Shown: piece after piece, positions 47,550 to 59,450 of the stretch
How the letters are laid out: every line of letters starts with the position of its first letter
Numbering within the stretch: position 1 is the stretch's first letter
Program-made: the position numbers and the translations under genes
Assembly (NCBI RefSeq): GCF_036711975.1
Contig: NC_091968.1
Coordinates: 4,216,001-4,280,000 of the forward strand
DNA length: 64,000 nt
DNA from: Onthophagus taurus
Taxonomy: Eukaryota; Arthropoda; Insecta; Coleoptera; Scarabaeidae
Direction: 5' to 3'
Notes under the pieces: model-generated
What the model saw: the letters and a program-made list of their open reading frames with translations, nothing else
Told to the model about the DNA's origin: nothing
Database searches by the model: none

Positions 47550-49797
47550 GGAAATCTTGGAAATCTTCCAAGCATGCCTGGCGCTGCGCTATATACCCAG
47601 TCGATGGCGTGAGGTCACAGTGAACTTCATACCAAAACCGGGTAAGCTTGATTATTTCACACCGAAATCGTTTAGACCAATCAGTCTCTCCTCCTTTCTT
47701 TTGAAAACTCTGGAGAGACTGTGTGATCGCTATATTAGAGATTTGTCTTCCAACTAAACCAGTAAATCCTAATCAACACGCTTACACTCAGGGCAAGTCC
47801 ACACTAACGGCTCTTCACTCAGTGACCAGCTTTGTTGGTGGGGCGCTGGACCTAAAGGAGTCCGCCCTGGGGGTTTTCGTAGATATAGAGGGAGCTTTTG
47901 ATAAAACAACTTTCTCTGGTATTAACGATGCCTTGTTAGAGCATAATGTTCCACCGACTCTTTGTGGTTGGATTGAGAACACTCTTAAACATAAGACAGT
48001 TAAGCTTAGGGCTGGCGATGTCAGTCTTCAAGGAGGAGTTACTCGAGGCTGTCCACAAGGGGGTGTACTATCCCCACTTTTGTGGAACCTCACCCTGGAT
48101 AGCCTCTTGAACCGCCTCGCCGAAGCCAACTTTATCACAGTTGGTTACGCAGATGATTTAACCATTCTCGTCAAAGGCAAGTATATAAACGTGCTGTTTG
48201 ACAGGATGCAAGTAGCTCTCAAACTGATAGAGACTTGGTGTGACGAACAAAGACTCTCTGTGAATCCTAAGAAGACGGAGTTGATTCTTTTCACACGGAT
48301 GAGGAAGGTTGGCAATCCCAGAATGCCATCCCTTGCTGATACTCCATTGGTATTGTCAAAAGAAGTTAAATATCTGGGCATCACACTTGACAATAAAATG
48401 ACATGGTCAATGCCGGAGGGCTATAGGTAAGACATGGGGTTTGTCACCCAGAAATGCCCTCTGGATTTACACGGCTGTAATCCGACCTATGCTTACTTAT
48501 GGTGCAGTAGTATGGTGGTCAAAGACCCTACAGTCTACATCCACTACTGCACTTAATAAAGTACAGAGACTTGCGTGTTTGTATGTTACAGGTGCGCTGC
48601 GGACTACCCCCACTGCAGCCATGGAAAACATGTTAAACCTAACGCCACTTCATTTGTTCATCCAAGAGGTGGCATTGGTGACCATGACTCGACTGCGAGC
48701 AGCAGGAATTCTAATGGGTGAGAGAAATAGTAAAAATGCCAATCTCTGGAATGAAATGGTGGATTACTCACCAATTCTGGAGTGTGTAACGGACTTTACA
48801 CCCCTACAACACATTTTTACGAAGAAATATCTCACCCACCCAAGCTCCACAGAAGTAGAGGTAAAAAACAGCCTTAAAATCTACACTGATGGTTCAAAGA
48901 GACGGGAAGGAGCTGGAGCCGGAGTCTTCTCGTACGATCTCCGACTCCACGTATCTGAACCTTTAGGTATAAGTACCACCGCCATACAGGCGGAGTTAAT
49001 CGCCATACAACTTGCCGCTGACGTTATTGTCAGATCCAACTTGGTAGGTAAGACTTTTACAATTTATACTGACAGTAGACAAGCTATTTTAGCCCTGAGT
49101 AGAATAACAATTACCTCAGGACTTGTTATGGGTTGTCATCTGACATTGGAGAAGGCCGCAGTGCATAACTGTGTCATACTTCAATGGATAAAAGGACACT
49201 CGACTTGTTCAGGTAACAAGCACGCTGATAGGCTTGCCAAAAGGGCTGCCAAGCGAGCGCCATGTTCGCCTGAACCGATAATCGCTCCGTCCTTATCAAC
49301 TCAGATTGAGATAATTAAAGATTTTACCCACAAAAAGTTCATGAACTGGTGGGATAGGGTTAAGGGTTGCCATCTGTCTAAGGAAGTATTACATTATCCT
49401 TCAGCAGAGGCAGCCTTGTCTTTCGTAAGGCTTGGTAGAAACGCTCTACGAACTGTAACGGGACTCGTCACGGGTCACTGTAAGGTAAACAAGCATCTTT
49501 ATAACCTTAAGCTTGCTATTAGTCCTCTCTGTCGCCTCTGTAAAGAGAGCGAGGAGACGGTCCGACACATCTTGTGTGAATGCCCCACTCTGCAAGACCT
49601 CAGAATGAGAGACTTCGGAGAGGAATGGCCGACCACAGATGGCATCAGGAACACACCTCTGAGCTGCATCCTAGCCTTCGGAAATTCCTTAGGCTGGTTG
49701 ATGTAGCCGGAGACAGTGTAGGAGGATGTACAAGGGGCCCGTTGGGGCCTAGGTGCTGTGTGCGTAGCATACCCTCCGCTTTCCTACATACACACAC
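47550..49797 (+). mobile_element. 5'-truncated non-LTR retrotransposon with RNase H, best preserved copy
   Basis: Reverse transcriptase from FIPKPGK through [30 protein letters not shown] and YADDLTI. After a short deletion and shift near 48415-48440 the thumb (CRRAIGKTWGL) leads into RNase H ([42 protein letters not shown]) and a final Cys/His motif (CRLCKESEETVRHILCEC). A further shift lies near 47750. AAATAATTGATT at 47538-47549 and 49798-49809 is the target-site duplication. It sits upstream of pyruvate kinase B on the same strand, ending ~120 bp before the TATA box. Confidence 0.88.
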
Positions 49798-49917
49798 AAA
49801 TAATTGATTATCATTATGCTTGTTTATTTGCGGTTGTTGTTTCATATCTATTGATTGTTTATGGGGTTTTACAAAACCATATTATTATTATGTTTATTTG
49901 TAAAAATATCGATGAAG

Positions 49918-49925
49918 TATAAAAG
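49918..49925 (+). promoter_or_regulatory. Candidate TATA box of pyruvate kinase B
   Basis: TATAAAAG 71 bp before the ATG at 49996, implying a 5' UTR of roughly 45-50 nt. It lies only ~110 bp past a LINE insertion, so distal promoter sequence was displaced by that element. Confidence 0.55.
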
Positions 49926-49995
49926 GAAAATTATACCATGCAAAATCATCATATAGAATCGTTCTTCTTTCTAAATTTCTTCACACCAATCTAAA

Positions 49996-51815
49996 ATGAC
50001 TAATACTAGTAAAAAAATCGATGAGGTACGTTTAATTATTATAATTTCTTTCTCTTCCTTAACTATATAAGTTTAGACAATCTTTACAACAACGTGGAAC
50101 CAAATCAATCTAAATAACACCTGCACTTTTCACCCCCGTTTCTTCACACCAAAAACTCGTCTTTCAGGAATAATTTGCACCATCGGTAACAAACATTTTT
50201 TCGTTAATCTAAATCGCTGTAAAATTAATCATTTTTTAGGTCCAACATCTCGTAGCATCCCCGTTTTAATCGATTTGATGAAAAATGGAATGAATATTGC
50301 TAGATTGAACTTTTCCCATGGTTCTCATCAAGAGCATGGAGAATCAATTGCGAATATTAGAGCGGCTGCTATTGAATATGGCAAACAAATTAAGACCCAA
50401 TTTCCCATTGGGATCGCTTTGGATGCGAAAGGGCCGGAAATTCGAACTGGTTTATTAGAATTGGTAAAATACACTTAAAATTAGGATTGATTTTTAATTT
50501 TTTGCGTTTAGGGTGGTTCCGCTGAAGTTGAACTTCATAAAGGCGATCAAATTACATTAACAACTGATAAAGAATTCGCTGAAAAAAGTAATGCTCATGT
50601 AGTTTACGTTGATTATAAAGATATAACCAAAGTTGTTCAAACGAATACTTTGGTCTACATCGATAATGGTTTAATATCACTTAAAGTGAACAATGTTGAA
50701 GATCCCAACTTGATTTGTACCGTTGAAAATGGTGGGATGTTGGGAAGTAAAAAAGGAGTTACTTTACCTGGAATTGATATTAATTTACCCGATATTTCCG
50801 AAAGAGATAAATCCGACTTACTATTCGGCGTTGAAAAAGGTGTCGATATGATTTTTGCCTCGTTCATTCGAACCCCGGAAGCGATAACAAAAATTCGTAA
50901 TATTTTGGGAGATAGTGGAAAAAATATTTTGATTATCTCCAAGATTGAAAATCATCAAGGTTTGAATAATTTAGATGGGATTATTAAAGCTTCCGATGGG
51001 GTTATGGTTGCTCGTGGAGATTTGGGCATTCAAATACCAACGGAAAAAGTGTTTTTGGCTCAAAAATCAATTTTAGCCCGATGCAATAAGCTGGGAAAAC
51101 CCGGAATTTGCGCCACGCAGATGTTGGAGTCAATGGTAAAAAATCCTAGACCAACTCGCGCAGAAAGTTGCGATGTAGCTAACGCTGTTTTGGATGGAGC
51201 TGATTGCGTTATGCTTTCTGGTGAAACTGCTAAGGGGAATTATCCGGTGGAATGTGTTAAAATTATGGATAAGATTTGTAAAGAAGCTGAAGCTGCGATT
51301 TATCAAAATGAGTTAAAATCTGATGTATCTCAAACAATTGCTAGAGCCGCCGTTGAAGCTTCAATTAAATCTTTAGCCACTGCGATTATTGTTGTTAATT
51401 CAACTGGGGGGTCGAGCCAATTAATAGCAAAATATCGCCCTAAATGTCCTATTATTGCCATTACTGAGAATCACCAATTTGCTCGGCAATCTCATTTATA
51501 CAGAGGAATTCGTCCACTTATTTTTGAAAGTTAATGTTTTAATAAAGTTGATTAAAGACAATTAATTTATGGTGTTTGTAGATAATCCAAAAAGTGATTG
51601 GTTAAAAGATGTTGATGATCGAATTCAAGCTGGAATAAATCATGGCAAAACCAACACATTTATTAAAATTGGAGATAGAGTAGTTGTTGTTTTTGGTTTT
51701 AATCAAGCTTCCGAGTTTGTGGATACAATAAGAATTGTGTAAGTTTATCACATTTAATTATATGTATTGATAAAGTTGCTAAAAATTTTTTTTTATTTTC
51801 AGTGATGTGCAATAA
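49996..51815 (+). CDS. Pyruvate kinase B (divergent paralogue)
   Basis: Exons 49996-50025, 50077-50185, 50240-50463, 50512-51529, 51582-51738 and 51803-51815 sum to 1551 nt, 516 aa, with intact frame. Catalytic residues are present: [10 protein letters not shown], Lys in [10 protein letters not shown] (~265), Asp in [10 protein letters not shown] (~291) and ATQMLESM. Unusual for the family: [10 protein letters not shown] (Ala for the Thr whose backbone helps bind potassium), YIDNGLI for YIDDGLI, GIQIP for GIEIP, and an N-terminus unlike A or C. The activator loops read STGGSS and FGFNQASEF instead of TGRS and TGWRQGSG. The intron that A and C have after DLN-K is absent and ten codons are missing there. 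Reaction as for A is likely; loss of fructose-bisphosphate control is inferred. Confidence 0.9.
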
Positions 51816-51816
51816 A
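51811..51816 (+). terminator. Possible polyadenylation signal of pyruvate kinase B
   Basis: AATAAA overlapping the stop codon (TAA 51813-51815). No better signal is seen in the next 100 bp. Confidence 0.3.
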
Positions 51817-51929
51817 TTAAAATTTATTTTCTATATCTTTATGTATTTATTTAATTTCTATTAAATAACTAATATACCGGGAATTTCATATAACTTGTAA
51901 AATATGAATGAAATATGAAAGGTGATAAC

Positions 51930-52080
51930 TGTGAGAAACTCACGGCTAACCACGAATGTTTCTGGTTCTAGATCTACTTTTCGTTCAATAAAAATATACC
52001 ACAATCTAACGCTAAATAACAATTAAAACTAGAACTAACACTAGACCTAGAACTAGAAAGTATCGGGTTTAGCCGTGAAA
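51930..52080. repeat. Degraded hairpin repeat copy
   Basis: Partial core (CACGGCTAACCACGAATG) and CTAG-rich arm ending ATCGGGTTTAGCCG. Single copy between pyruvate kinases B and C. Confidence 0.6.
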
Positions 52081-52084
52081 AAAC

Positions 52085-53893
52085 TTTCAGTTGTCAATGT
52101 CAACTTTAATTTTATTATTATATTCGTAATCTTTATAAAATAACCTTTAAAGTATGTCCAAACATGACACATTTACCTTAAAAAACCAAAAAGTTCGAAC
52201 TTTTTGTTGACATATTTGTCAACTTCATAAAAAACCCTTTAAAATGAGTCCAAACTCGACATATTTAACATTAATATTAATGGAGATACAATCACTTCCG
52301 GTTTGAAACGTCAACGCCAATTTTGTCATATTTGTCATCTTCATTAAAAACCCTCTAAAATGAGTCCATAGATAACGCACTTATCTCAAAAAACAAAAAA
52401 GTTAGAATAAAAAACATTAAACCCGAAGTTAGCAACAATGAAGATAGCAATTTAATTTTTAAATATTAATACCAACCTAAATTTCGATTTTTTTTAATTA
52501 TTTTTTTGTTTTTGTGACAAATATTAAGACATTTTATAAAAATTAAGAATATGTCAAAATAACGTTGACATTTCAAACCGGAAGTTGCTTATATCTTGAG
52601 TAATATTGGAATTAAACGTATCATGTTTGGACTCATTTTAAAGGATTTTTCACGACGATTACAAATATGTCAAAATTGACGTTGACATACTTAACCGGAA
52701 GTTGACCATAACTTCATTAATATTGGAGATAAATATGTCGTGTTTGTACTCATTTTAAAGGATTTTTAATGAAGATTACAAATATGTCAAAATTGATATT
52801 GACATTTTAAACTTGAAGTTAGTTATCATATAACAGACAAATGGACAATTTCATGGTGTTCTTTCATGATGTATTTTTTATTAAAAAAAACTTTTAAAAT
52901 GAGTCCAAACAACACGCACTTATCTCAAAAACAAAAAGGTTAGAATAAAAAACATTAAACCCGAAGTTAGTAACAATGAAGATAGCAATTTAATTTTTAA
53001 ATATTAATACCAACCTTAATTTGATTTTTTTTTATTATATTTTTGTTTTTGTGACAAATATTAAGACATTTTATAAAAATTAAGAATATGTCAAAATGGC
53101 ATTGACATTTCAAACCGGAAGTTGCTTATATCTCGAGAAATATTGGAATTAAACGTATCATGTTTGGACTCATTTTAAAGGATTTTTCACGACGATTACA
53201 AATATGTCAAAATTGACGTTGACATTCTTAACCGGAAGTTGACCATAACTTCATTAATATTGGAGATAAATATGTCGTGTTTGTACTCATTTTAAAGGAT
53301 TTTTAATGAAGATTACAAATATGTCAAAATTGATATTGACATTTTAAACTTGAAGTTAGTTATCATATAACAGACAAATGGACAATTTCATGGTGTTCTT
53401 TAATGATGTATTTTTTATTAAAAAAAACTTTTAAAATGAGTGCAAACAACACGCACTTATCTCAAAAACAAAAAGGTTAGAATAAAAAACATTAAACCCG
53501 AAGTTAGTAACAATGAAGATAGCAATTTAATTTTTAAATATTAATACCAACCTTAATTTTTGATTTTTTTTTATTATATTTTTGTTTTTGTGACAAATAT
53601 TAAGACATTTTATAAAAATTAAGAATATGTCAAAATAACGTTGACATTTCAAACCGGAAGTTGCTTATATCTTGAGTAATATTGGAATTAAACGTATCAT
53701 GTTTGGACTCATTTTAAAGGATTTTTCACGACGATTACAAATATGTCAAAATTGACGTTGACATACTTAACCGGAAGTTGACCATAACTTCATTAATATT
53801 GGAGATAAATATGTCGTGTTTGTACTCATTTTAAATGATTTTTAATGAAGATTACAAATATGTCAAAATTGAGGTTGACATTTTAAACCAGAA
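52085..53893. repeat. ~537-bp tandem repeat with internal ~115-bp subrepeats
   Basis: ACATTTCAAACCGGAAGTTG recurs at about 52567, 53104 and 53642. Inside each unit two ~115-bp subunits (TATGTCAAAAT, CCGGAAGTTG, TACTCATTTTAAAGGATTTT) lie head to tail. Their inverse complements appear at 52140-52400 and again in each unit's ATGAGTCCAAAC part. No coding sequence. Confidence 0.85.
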
Positions 53894-53906
53894 CTTAGTT
53901 ATCTTA

Positions 53907-55126
53907 CAGTATGTCCCCGGATCGAGTTACTAAGAGGAAAAAAATGTATGTTACTGATTTTTCAAACTTATCTCAACATTAATAATGCGTCGGATATGTT
54001 CAAACTACTAAATCGCATGAATTTTATACTCTAACTATAAAAGTTAACTAATTATTCCCATTTTTATGTAAAAATTGGACTTTTTTCTAAATTTTTCAAG
54101 TTCCATTTATGATATGTAACCATAGAAACCTTAAAGCTTATGTTAGTGAGATTAAGTCTTTTCATGCAATGTTAACCGTGAAAGAGAGAATTTATTTAGT
54201 ACAGTGCTATGGTACTGGTGAATCATGTTTTCGTGTAGTTATACAAAAATTCCACCTAAAATATCCGGGCACAAGAAAATCTCATGTTGAGGCTCGCAAC
54301 TTATGAAAAAATTTTTGGAAACGGGTTCTGTATTATCCATAAAGAAGCCGACAAAGAGACTAAATGATTAAGACGCTGCTTCTCTAATAGCTTTTCAACA
54401 AATGACATTGTTTCTTTCCAGTATTGTCGTTATTGGAGTGATGTAAATCCAATTACCCTTAAATTTTATACGGTCAGTGTACTTTCAGCAAGACAGCTTA
54501 CCATTCACACATTGTGCCAAATGGTTAAATTTATAATTTCATCAAAAATGGATTTGACGAAATGCTCCTATTTGACGATTGAAAGAAATTGTTTACAGTG
54601 AACCATTACAAAATGATGCAGAACTATTAAAACTAAAAATAATTAATGTAATAGAATCTCTACCACTGGCGGAAAATCGTAATTCTTATAAAGAATTTAG
54701 AATTCGTCTTCAAATGTGTGCCGAATTAGGAGGTGATTTGTTTGAAAGAGGATTTGTTCACTTACAAATAAATAATATTTATTACTTACATAGTGTGTTA
54801 TTACATAAATTTACATTTAAATAACTATTATTCAATTTTAGCCATATTTTAATTTGATTTGTTCGTATATTTTTCACTAACATAAGTTGTAACTTTTATG
54901 GTTTGTATGGTTACATATCGTAAATTGAACTTGAAAAATTTTTAATTAAGAAGTCTAATTTTTACATAAAAATGGGAATAATTAGTTAACTTCTATAGTT
55001 AGAATATAAAGTTCGTGTGATTTAGTGGTTTGAACATATCCAACGCATTATTTATGCTGAGATAAGTTTTAAAAATCATTAATAAATTTTTTTTTCCTCT
55101 TTGTAACTCGATCCGGGGACATACTG
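53907..55126 (+). mobile_element. Mariner-like element with ~220-bp inverted repeats and deleted transposase
   Basis: Starts CAGTATGTCCCCGGATCGAG and ends with the inverse at 55126, flanked by TA. The arms match for ~220 bp with scattered changes. Between them are two transposase relics: an N-terminal helix-turn-helix (MLTVKERIYLVQCYGTGE, about 54160-54213) and a C-terminal end (IVYSEPLQNDAELLKLKI at ~54585, then ENRNSYKEFRIRLQMCAELG). The catalytic triad region is reduced to fragments. A deletion derivative of an insect mariner-like family. Confidence 0.75.
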
Positions 55127-56262
55127 TATAATAGAAATTTTATAACTGAAGTTAATCTAGTGTTAGTCACTTTTCCGCACTTTCTAGTTATTTTTAAAAT
55201 GTTTTTTTGTATCATTTCACGTTGATTAAAAAAGGATCGTCGATTTTTAAGTGACATGATGATTCTTGAATTTTTCCTAAGTTTCTTTGGAAAGTTCTCT
55301 AACACTTTGTCCTTAATTTCATTTTACAACTTTTTAAACTTTAATTTTGTAAGTTAGTAACTACTCTGAAAGAAATAGATTGTACGAATCGTATTATAGA
55401 AAAAATATTATACATGCAGCAATTCATTGTATTATTCATTATATTTATTGTACTGAATACAATCTCGTCTCGCTGTCACTTTCCGTAGTAAAGTATTATA
55501 CCTTATAGTATATTTTTAGTGCATAGTACAATCCATTTCTCGCAGTGTAATATTCTGATTTCGACTTTGATATGTGATCTTTTTTAACAAAAGAAAAAGA
55601 AACATTAAGTAACTTGTTTGTAAAATGGATAAGATGAGAGTTGTTAATCTATTTGTAGTGTCTCTGAAGATGGCCAAGAGCCGAAACTGGTTAGACTTAA
55701 ATTCTATATAAAATAAAAACCAGTTTAAAGTACAAAATCAAATTCTAGATTATTTACTTAAAAAATTTTTACACGAATCATTTTAACTCTAGTATTTGTG
55801 GTTAAATTTATGCCACGACTTACAGAAACATCCTGTATAATCGTAAAACGTACCAAGCGGCTTCTGTGCTTGTGATAGCTGTCAACAGTGTTCTGTAATA
55901 AAAATATTCTAAGAAATCTTATATTTTTAGAGATGAAAACGAAAATCTCATTTTTCTCAACATTGTTCACTTGTTGGTTAGTCAAGTGATGGATAAAGCG
56001 GTCCAATTATTTAAGGACCAAAGTTTAATTGTTATAAATAAGTTATAAATTAAAAATATTTTTATATTCTTATGTCTAAATAATAATTTCTTCTCCGATG
56101 GAGGTGAGATTTTGGTTGATTTTTTTAATAGACATAACTGAAAAGAAAAAAAAATAGATAATAGTGTATTTATAATAGCAAATATACAAATTTTTCAAAA
56201 GGAAAAAACTGGTAAATAGAACTGGAAAAAGAATGATTTTGGATTTTGAAGAGAGGACATTT
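55127..56262. other. 3' flank of pyruvate kinase C
   Basis: No gene recognised. About 55650-55735 holds a CTGAAGATGG...GAAAC block with complementary arms (see findings). The rest is AT-rich unique sequence. Confidence 0.35.
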
Positions 56263-58093
56263 TCAGTACACCACAGATTCAAGAGTATCGGTTACTAACA
56301 CGATCCTCATGGTGTTTGTAAAACCTGATCCTTGTCTCCATCCAGTAACAACCACCACTGGATCACCACTCTCGATAAAACCTTGCACTTTACCATGATT
56401 TATTCCAGCTTGGACGCGAGCATCAACATCGTGTAACCAATCATCGACACGTTCATCTAAAAAAAAAAAGAAAATTAATTTAACGTTTAATTTAAAAGAT
56501 TAATCACCTTCAAAAATGATTGGACGACAAGCTCTGTGCAAATGACATTGACGAGCAACTTGAGCATTTCTAGTAACAGTAATAATAGGGCATCTAGGAC
56601 GATACTTTGACAATAAATGAGCTGATTTTCCAGATGAAGTCACAACAATAATTGCTGAAGCTAAGCATTTCGTTGAAGCTTCAACAGCTGCAATAGCAAC
56701 TGTATGCGCTGGATCAATTGGTGGGATAATCTAAAAATAAATCAATATAAAATAGTCCTATAAGTTAAAAATAAATTACCTTAGCATTCAAATCATTAAA
56801 TAATTGTCTATGCCAAACGGCAGCTTCAGCTTCTTTGCAAATATTAGCCATAGTTCCAACACATTCCAGAGGATAATCTCCTTTCGCAGTTTCACCAGAA
56901 AGCATCACGCAATCAGCTCCATCCAAAACGGCGTTAGCTACATCAGAACTCTCTGCGCGTGTTGGTCTTGGTTTATAAGTCATTGACTCCAACATTTGTG
57001 TGGCGCACACTCCGGGTTTGCCAATTTTATTGCATTTGGCAAGAATGGATTTTTGAGCCAAAAACACCTTTTCCGTTGGGATTTCAATGCCCAAATCACC
57101 ACGAGCAATCATAATTCCATCGGAAGCCTCAATAATCCCTTCGATGTTGTTCATACCTTGTTGACTTTCAATCTTGGAAATAATTTGAATATCTTTTCCA
57201 CGTTCGCCCAAAATACTTCGAATCTCCCCCACCGCCTCTGGGTTACGAATGAACGAGGCGAAAATCATATCGACGCCTTGTTCAACGCCGAATTGCAAAT
57301 CGGCTTTATCCTTTTCGGAAACAGCTGGTAAATCGACGTTTACTCCAGGTAAATTTACACCTTTTTTACTACCCAACTTTCCTCCATTGTCAACGGTACA
57401 AACCATGGTTTGACCTTGAATACTACCCACTTTAAGCGACATTAAACCATCATCGATGAAAATGTGGTTATCTGGCTGACACACTGAGGTTATATTATCA
57501 TAATCGACGTAAAGCACTTGGGCACTGCTCTTTTCAGCGTATGCTTTATCAGTTGTTACTTTAATTTCTTCGCCTTTTACTAGTTCCACTTCAGCTGAAG
57601 GACCCTATTTTAAATAAATTAATTACAAAATTATTTAATGTACTAATTTTATTACCCCTTCTAATAAACCGGTTCGAATTTCCGGTCCCTTAGTATCCAA
57701 AGCGATTCCAACGGGATATTTACAATTTAATTCTTGTCCATACTTTTCAGCAGCAGCTCTAACATTTGTAATCGTCGTTGAATGATATTCATAAGTACCG
57801 TGGGAAAAGTTTAATCGAGCAATATTCATTCCAGTTTTCAACATGTCAACCAAACGGTCAACATCTTGAGATGATGGTCCTAAAATTTATTGTAAAAAAA
57901 TAAATGAATTAAAGAAAGTTTTGGGTAGTATTGATTTTTATGTTTTATTACCAATAGTGCAAATTATTCCGGTAAGTCGAGTTCTAGGGGCTAATGAATG
58001 GATGTCAAGAGCGCAGATATGATCCAGCTGAGTCATAGCCTGCAAGGCTTGCATCTGCCCTTTGGGGACTTTATCCGATATTACATTAGCCAT
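56263..58093 (-). CDS. PyK: Pyruvate kinase C (canonical)
   Basis: Exons on the minus strand: 58093-57952, 57879-57656, 57604-56780, 56730-56508, 56456-56263. They sum to 1608 nt, 535 aa, and exon lengths 224, 825 and 223 are identical to A. Signatures [32 protein letters not shown] (active-site Lys), [10 protein letters not shown] and ATQMLESM are intact. Activator loops read SSGKSAH and TGWRQGSG. The N-terminus ([11 protein letters not shown]) matches the family's conserved leader. The start ATG directly follows an AG acceptor, so an upstream non-coding exon is expected. The frame runs through the place where A and B splice to a last micro-exon, adding about eleven residues after RIVLV; an unseen alternative splice from a weak GTTAGT donor could replace that tail. 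Confidence 0.9.
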
Positions 58094-58517
58094 CTAAAAT
58101 AAAACAATGATTTAGAGGATTCTAATGATTCTTCATCCTTTCAAAGGTAATGGTAGAAATTGGGAGCTTTACAGAAAGTTTATGAACAATTAGGAGTCAT
58201 CACTGCGTTTATTAAGAATAATTGTAAGTAATTTAGAGTGACATTGGAAGCAATTGAGGAACATTTCGGAAATGTTGGAAGATATTTGATAGAAATATTA
58301 GATACAATTGAAAGTTATTCGGAGCCATTGCATCGAAAACTTTCACTTGTCAATTAATAATGATTAATAAAGTGCAATTATAATACTAATAGCACTTTAT
58401 AAAAAATACGCAATAAATATGTAGCAAAGGAGTTGATTGGAATTGGTTAGAAAAAATTTTGGAATTTTTATTTTTGCGTTTTAATAATTTATTAATAGAA
58501 ATAAAAAATGATCTCAC

Positions 58518-58600
58518 CTTATCGGGATTACGTTAAAACCAGGGTTGGGTAAAAAAACCGTGTATAAATTGTAGAGTAAAATAAAACGTTTAACGTTGCG
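58518..58600 (-). other. Putative 5' untranslated exon of pyruvate kinase C
   Basis: On the minus strand, CCCGATAAG is followed by a strong donor (GTGAGA, 58517 down). No ATG precedes it in the last ~100 bp, and a 424-bp intron would join it to the acceptor at the ATG exon. Its upstream limit is unknown. Inferred from splice signals only. Confidence 0.4.
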
Positions 58601-58609
58601 TCCACGTTG

Positions 58610-59200
58610 TTATTTTTTTGTCAACAACGTCAAACATTAACAGCTAACTTGATAAATATTATTATTATTTATAAATAACTACTATTCGAAATTATTTGAT
58701 ATATCAAGTGGACGTTGCACTGTTTGTAATTGGCATTCGATCACTTTTAAATAGGAAATCCCGATTTGTTATCAGTTATCAATGTTTGTTTTGGAAATAC
58801 ATAATTCATAAAATTAATAAATTTACTTTATTCCTTTTTAACACCTTTCGTTGATAAAATAACAAAAATTATAATAGTATTAATTACCCTTGCAGGTAAT
58901 AATTAGTAACCAACCTAAGTCGAACATGATTCGCATCCATCCTTGATTTTGCCTTTTCAGTTATGATTGGCATAAAATATACAGGGTGGCCAAATAAGCG
59001 TGCAAAATACACTGAACGAAAAATAGTAGTCGAATTAACTAAATTTTCGTTAAAAAAACTACAGAAAATAGCAAATAGCTGTATTTGCAATTATTTCTAT
59101 TGAAATTAGTTGATGTCAAACGGTTGTTTCAACGTAAATTAAATAAAAAAATTAATATTTTATACAAAAGTATAATTGATTAATAATTCATTTAGAGTTG
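58610..59200. other. Intergenic AT-rich sequence
   Basis: Nothing coding. A TACAGGGTGGCCAAATAA start near 58979 resembles a mariner-type terminal repeat, but no partner end is seen. Confidence 0.35.
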
Positions 59201-59204
59201 ATTA

Positions 59205-59450
59205 TTTGATGATTTAAAGAATGATTATTATTATTATATCTATAAAAATAGTTATTTTAATGTAAATTAATACATATTTTATCTACTATTTAACAGTTGA
59301 TTCAAAAAATGGTTATTGCTATTACATCTATTAAAATAGTCATTTTAATGTAAATTAATACTATTAAATAGTAGGCAGAGTATCTATTGATTTAAAGAAT
59401 TATTTTTGGTATTACATCTATTAAAGTAGTTATTTTAATGTATACTCGTG
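59205..59450. repeat. ~93-bp tandem repeat, about 2.7 copies
   Basis: GATTTAAAGAATGATTATTA-type starts at about 59210, 59300 and 59390, each followed by AATAGTTATTTTAATGTA. It abuts the left arm of the foldback element. Confidence 0.7.

Noticed and set aside
49996..51815. Pyruvate kinase B as a pseudogene
   Set aside because: All six exons keep frame, splice sites and catalytic residues, and a TATA box is present, so a functional divergent gene is more likely.
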